Of a DNA stretch of 36,407 bases, positions 33,434 to 36,407 are shown piece after piece. The first letter of the stretch is position 1. The number at the start of each line of letters is the position of its first letter. Made by a program: the position numbers and the translations under genes. The DNA comes from FW021-bin31 sp964422465 (lineage in GTDB: Bacteria > Bacteroidota > Bacteroidia > Chitinophagales > Chitinophagaceae), in NCBI GenBank assembly GCA_964422465.1, contig CAYRBD010000025.1:1-36407 (forward strand), written 5' to 3'. The notes under the pieces were generated by a model. The model had not been told where the DNA came from and ran no database searches. It was given only the letters and a program-made list of their open reading frames with translations.

Positions 33434-35428
33434 ATGACAGCAATAGAAGAACGTGGTATTAATACCGTTAGGGTACTGGCTGCCGATGCCGTACAGAAAG
33501 CTAATTCCGGACACCCGGGCACCCCTATGGGGCTTGCGCCAATGGGGCATGTCCTTTGGACAGAAGTGATGAATTATAATCCCGGAAACCCCCAATGGCC
33601 CAACCGCGATCGGTTTATTTTATCCTGTGGTCATGCCTGTATGCTCCAATATGCCTATTTATACCTGACGGGTTATGATATAACGCTGGAAGATATAAAA
33701 AATTTCAGACAGTTGCACAGCAAAACCGCCGGCCATCCTGAATATGGATTGTTGGATGGTATTGAGGTAACCACCGGCCCCCTTGGACAGGGATTTGCAA
33801 ATGGGGTAGGAATGGGAATAGCACAACAATATCTTGCTTCCAGGTACAACAAGCCCGGGTTCGATATTTTTGATTATCATATTTACGCTATCTGCAGCGA
33901 TGGAGATTTAATGGAAGGGGTAAGCGCTGAAGCAGCCTCCCTGGCAGGACATCTTAAATTAGGAAACCTCATTTACCTCTATGATGATAATAAGATTACC
34001 ATCGAGGGGAGAACATCGCTTGCTTTTGATGAGGATGTAACCGGCCGTTTTCAGGCTTATGGGTGGCATGTTCAATCGGTAGCGGATGGCAATGATACGG
34101 AGGCCATTCGCAAGGCCATAGAAAACGCCAAAAAAGAAACCAAACGGCCTTCGCTAATTAAAGTAGCTACCCATATCGGGTTTGGTAGTCCCAACAAAGT
34201 AGATACCGCTGCCGCACATGGTTCGGCATTAGGAAAAGAAGAAGTGAAACTGGTAAAAGAGAATTTTGGATTTGATCCTGAAAAAGATTTTATAGTAGAA
34301 GATGAGGTATTGGCATATTACAGAGGGAAAGGAAAAAAGGGAGACGAAAGAGAAAAACACTGGCAGGAATTATATGACCAATACAAAGAAAAATATCCTG
34401 ATGAGGCATCGGAATATGAGTTATTTCGCGAAGGAAAATTGCCGGAAGGCTGGAGCGATAATTTACCGGTTTTCCAACCCGACGACAAAGGATTAGCTAC
34501 CCGAAAAGCATCGGGGAAAGCATTAAATGCAATAGCAGACAAGTTACCATTGCTGATTGGTGGCTCGGCTGACCTGGCGCCTTCTACAAGCACAAACCTG
34601 GACAACTACGAGTCGTTTACAGACCTCAATCACGAGGGACGGAATTTTCATTTTGGTATTCGGGAACATGCGATGGGCGCTGTATTGAATGGGATGGCGT
34701 TAACGAAAGGAATTACTCCTTTTGGCGCTACTTTTCTGGTATTTTATGATTATATGCGCCCGGCGGTCCGGTTGGCGGCAATAATGAAAATCCATCCTAT
34801 TTTTATTTATACACATGACAGCATCGGCCTGGGGGAAGATGGAACCACGCATCAACCTGTTGAACAATTGATTGGGTTGCGTTCCGTACCTGATTTAACG
34901 ATGATCCGGCCTGCAGATGCCAATGAAACGATACAGGCCTGGCGTGTGGCTTTACAACATGCCGATGGGCCGGTTGCTCTTATCCTGACCAGGCAAAATG
35001 TACCCATTTTGGATCAAAAGAAGTATGCTGCTGCCGCAGGTGTAGAAAAAGGCGCGTATGTATTATCTGATTGCGATGGAGAACCTCAACTTATTTTAAT
35101 AGGTACAGGTAGCGAAGTTCACCTTCTGCTGGAGGCTCAGGAAGCTTTAAAGGAAGATTCAATAAAGACGCGGGTGGTCAGTTTCCCCAGCTGGGAATTG
35201 TTTGAAAAACAAAATGCGGCCTATAAAGAGTATGTTTTTCCCAAAAAAATTCGGAAGCGCCTGGCTGTGGAAGCCGGTTCATCAATAGGCTGGGATAAAT
35301 ATGTTACGGACGATGGCGATGTAATCGGGATAGACAGGTTCGGAGAGTCTGCCCCGGGAGAAGAGGTAATGAAAGAATATGGCTTTAGTGTAGAGCATGT
35401 TGTCGCAAAGGCAAAAGCACTGCTGTAG
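33434..35428 (+). CDS. tkt: Transketolase
   Basis: 664 residues, full length and in one piece. A thiamine-diphosphate enzyme of the non-oxidative pentose phosphate pathway that moves two-carbon units between sugar phosphates. Early blocks: ANSGHPGTPMGLAPMGHVLW, DRFILSCGHACMLQYAYLYL, GHPEYGLLDGIEVTTGPLGQ. The TPP/metal motif region is CSDGDLMEGVSAEAASLAGH followed by YDDNKITIEG. The pyrimidine domain has GSADLAPSTSTN, NFHFGIREHAMGA and THDSIGLGEDGTTHQPVEQL. ATG at 33434 is supported by a promoter 20 bases upstream. Stand-alone gene; a broken acetyltransferase follows. Confidence 0.98.
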   Translation: MTAIEERGINTVRVLAADAVQKANSGHPGTPMGLAPMGHVLWTEVMNYNPGNPQWPNRDRFILSCGHACMLQYAYLYLTGYDITLEDIKNFRQLHSKTAGHPEYGLLDGIEVTTGPLGQGFANGVGMGIAQQYLASRYNKPGFDIFDYHIYAICSDGDLMEGVSAEAASLAGHLKLGNLIYLYDDNKITIEGRTSLAFDEDVTGRFQAYGWHVQSVADGNDTEAIRKAIENAKKETKRPSLIKVATHIGFGSPNKVDTAAAHGSALGKEEVKLVKENFGFDPEKDFIVEDEVLAYYRGKGKKGDEREKHWQELYDQYKEKYPDEASEYELFREGKLPEGWSDNLPVFQPDDKGLATRKASGKALNAIADKLPLLIGGSADLAPSTSTNLDNYESFTDLNHEGRNFHFGIREHAMGAVLNGMALTKGITPFGATFLVFYDYMRPAVRLAAIMKIHPIFIYTHDSIGLGEDGTTHQPVEQLIGLRSVPDLTMIRPADANETIQAWRVALQHADGPVALILTRQNVPILDQKKYAAAAGVEKGAYVLSDCDGEPQLILIGTGSEVHLLLEAQEALKEDSIKTRVVSFPSWELFEKQNAAYKEYVFPKKIRKRLAVEAGSSIGWDKYVTDDGDVIGIDRFGESAPGEEVMKEYGFSVEHVVAKAKALL

Positions 35429-35481
35429 TATATTCAGTACAAAGAACATTACGAGGCTGATAAGTAAACCGGCAGGTCAGC

Positions 35482-36011
35482 ATGACAAAAACATATTGGC
35501 TACGGCAAGAAACAAAGGAAGACCTTAAAGGAATTTTTGAAGTTAGTGAGCTTGCTTTCAGAAGAGACGATGAAGCCAGGTTAGTGGATGCTTTAAGAAA
35601 TAACCCGACTGCTTTTGTTCCCAATTTTCAATTGTTGCAACAGAAAAAAATAAAATCATCGGGCATATCTTGTTTACTAAATTCTCGATAAAAGACAACA
35701 TCGGAAACCTACTTAAAAGCTTAGCGCTTGCGCCAATGGCAGTGAGACCTCAATTCCAAGAAAAAGGGATTGGCGGGCAACTTATTAATGAAGGCTTTAA
35801 GACCGCAAGGGGCTTGAAGTTTAAGTCGATAATCGTATTGGGCCATGAACACTACTATCCAAAATTTGGTTTCGAACCGGCTGGTAAATGGAATATTAAA
35901 GCGCCGTTTGATGTTCCTTCAAATGCTTTTATGGCAATTGAATTAGAGCAAGACGGACTTAAAAATATATCGGGGACGGTTATTTACCCGAAAGAGTTCG
36001 AAGGGGTGTGA
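35482..36011 (+). pseudogene. GNAT-family N-acetyltransferase broken by a one-base deletion
   Basis: Two overlapping frames make one YhbS-like N-acetyltransferase of about 175 residues. The first frame reads MTKTYWLRQETKEDL through AFVP and then loses the family. The other frame then reads FSIVATEKNKIIGHILFTKF and continues through LAPMAVRPQFQEKGIGGQLI, the acetyl-CoA loop, and LGHEHYYPKFGFEPAG to a TGA at 36009-36011. The frames switch at about 35622 (CCC followed by AATTTT). Inserting one base, for instance to give CCC GAA TTT TCA, would restore a normal protein. Either the gene is a recent pseudogene or the base was lost in sequencing or assembly. Confidence 0.8.
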
Positions 36012-36110
36012 CATGAATCCGGATGCCCGAAAGGAAGAAAACCCGGCATTGCGTACGAAGCAAAGCAATCTCAAGAGGGGTGACATAAATCCGGCTGCCT
36101 GAAAAGGAAG
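36003..36110. repeat. Imperfect direct repeat, about 35 bp, period about 74 bp
   Basis: Copy 1 (36003-36037) and copy 2 (36077-36110) share GGGGTG, GACATRAATCCGG, TGCCYG and AAAGGAAG with a few differences. The first copy overlaps the stop codon of the broken acetyltransferase. Between and after the copies no gene is seen up to the window end. Confidence 0.65.
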
Positions 36111-36329
36111 GCGAATATCTAAAACACCGGCCGGCTTTTCGGCATCGTTCACAGGAAAAAGGAAGGCGTTTACGAGAATTTTATAGGAAAAAAGAGAGAT
36201 CCTTTTTAACTTGCTGCTCTAATTAACCTATTTCTAACCTAAAACCCTCCCATAATGATGCTGTCTTTTCTGGTTACCGGCTCCCAGGACGAAGGCCCTC
36301 CGGATTTTGTTTAATAAATAAGGACAGAT

Positions 36330-36400
36330 ACCCGTTTGATAGATTTAAACGGGTAGAAACGTTTATAAGCGTTTATAAATGGATAAGTTGCGTATATTTA
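36330..36400 (+). promoter_or_regulatory. Hairpin and direct repeats, possibly upstream of a gene beyond the window
   Basis: ACCCGTTT (36330-36337) and AAACGGGT (36347-36354) form a perfect 8-bp stem with a 9-nt loop. It is followed by two CGTTTATAA repeats (36360-36378, 10 bp apart) and TATATTTA (36393-36400), which resembles a -7 element. No gene begins within the window, so regulation of a downstream plus-strand gene is only a guess. The remainder of 36012-36407 shows no gene. Confidence 0.35.
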
Positions 36401-36407
36401 TGAGTTA

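Overview
The window looks like chromosomal DNA of a Bacteroidota species, most probably of the Chitinophagaceae or a related family. This is judged from the SusC/SusD pairs, RagA-type TonB receptors, Bacteroidota-style promoters (TTG/TTTG, about 20 nt, TAnnTTTG) and the general lack of Shine-Dalgarno sites. No rRNA, tRNA, CRISPR array or intact insertion sequence was seen.

Region 1 (1-1525): the 3' end of an unidentified gene, a palindromic repeat, two decayed Rpn/PD-(D/E)XK nuclease 'transposase' remnants on the minus strand, and a good minus-strand rho-independent terminator (1366-1407).

Region 2 (1526-22491): a polysaccharide-utilisation-like locus of nine minus-strand genes plus a divergent AraC-type regulator. 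Operon A runs from GH28 pectinase-like hydrolase (21425) through a three-repeat lipoprotein, SusC2, SusD2 and a ceramidase-like protein to a PqaA-type alpha/beta hydrolase (10064). Operon B runs from SusC1 (9623) through SusD1 to a large dehydrogenase-like/HEAT/cytochrome c lipoprotein (1526). The promoters of both operons carry the same candidate operator, ATCAnnnTAGTGGAAAG, at exactly the same distance (19 nt) from a -7-like element. Operon B's copy has a second half-site 21 bp away. This suggests the AraC protein drives both operons as one regulon. The likely job is uptake and degradation of a galacturonan- or rhamnogalacturonan-like polymer, but the substrate is inferred.

A 100-N scaffold gap (11620-11719) in the ceramidase-like gene is flanked by identical 55-bp sequences. 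Collapsing them restores a clean reading frame ending at 11540, so the gap is probably an assembly artefact.

Region 3 (22492-36407) is mostly housekeeping: a trans-sulfuration PLP enzyme; ligA, a TonB receptor and tadA in one direction; nadC, tag and a lipid A acyltransferase in the other; a small haem-binding protein; a DPM1-like glycosyltransferase that seems to start at TTG; a DnaQ-like exonuclease; transketolase; and a GNAT acetyltransferase broken by one apparent base deletion. The last 400 bases hold an imperfect direct repeat and a hairpin but no gene.
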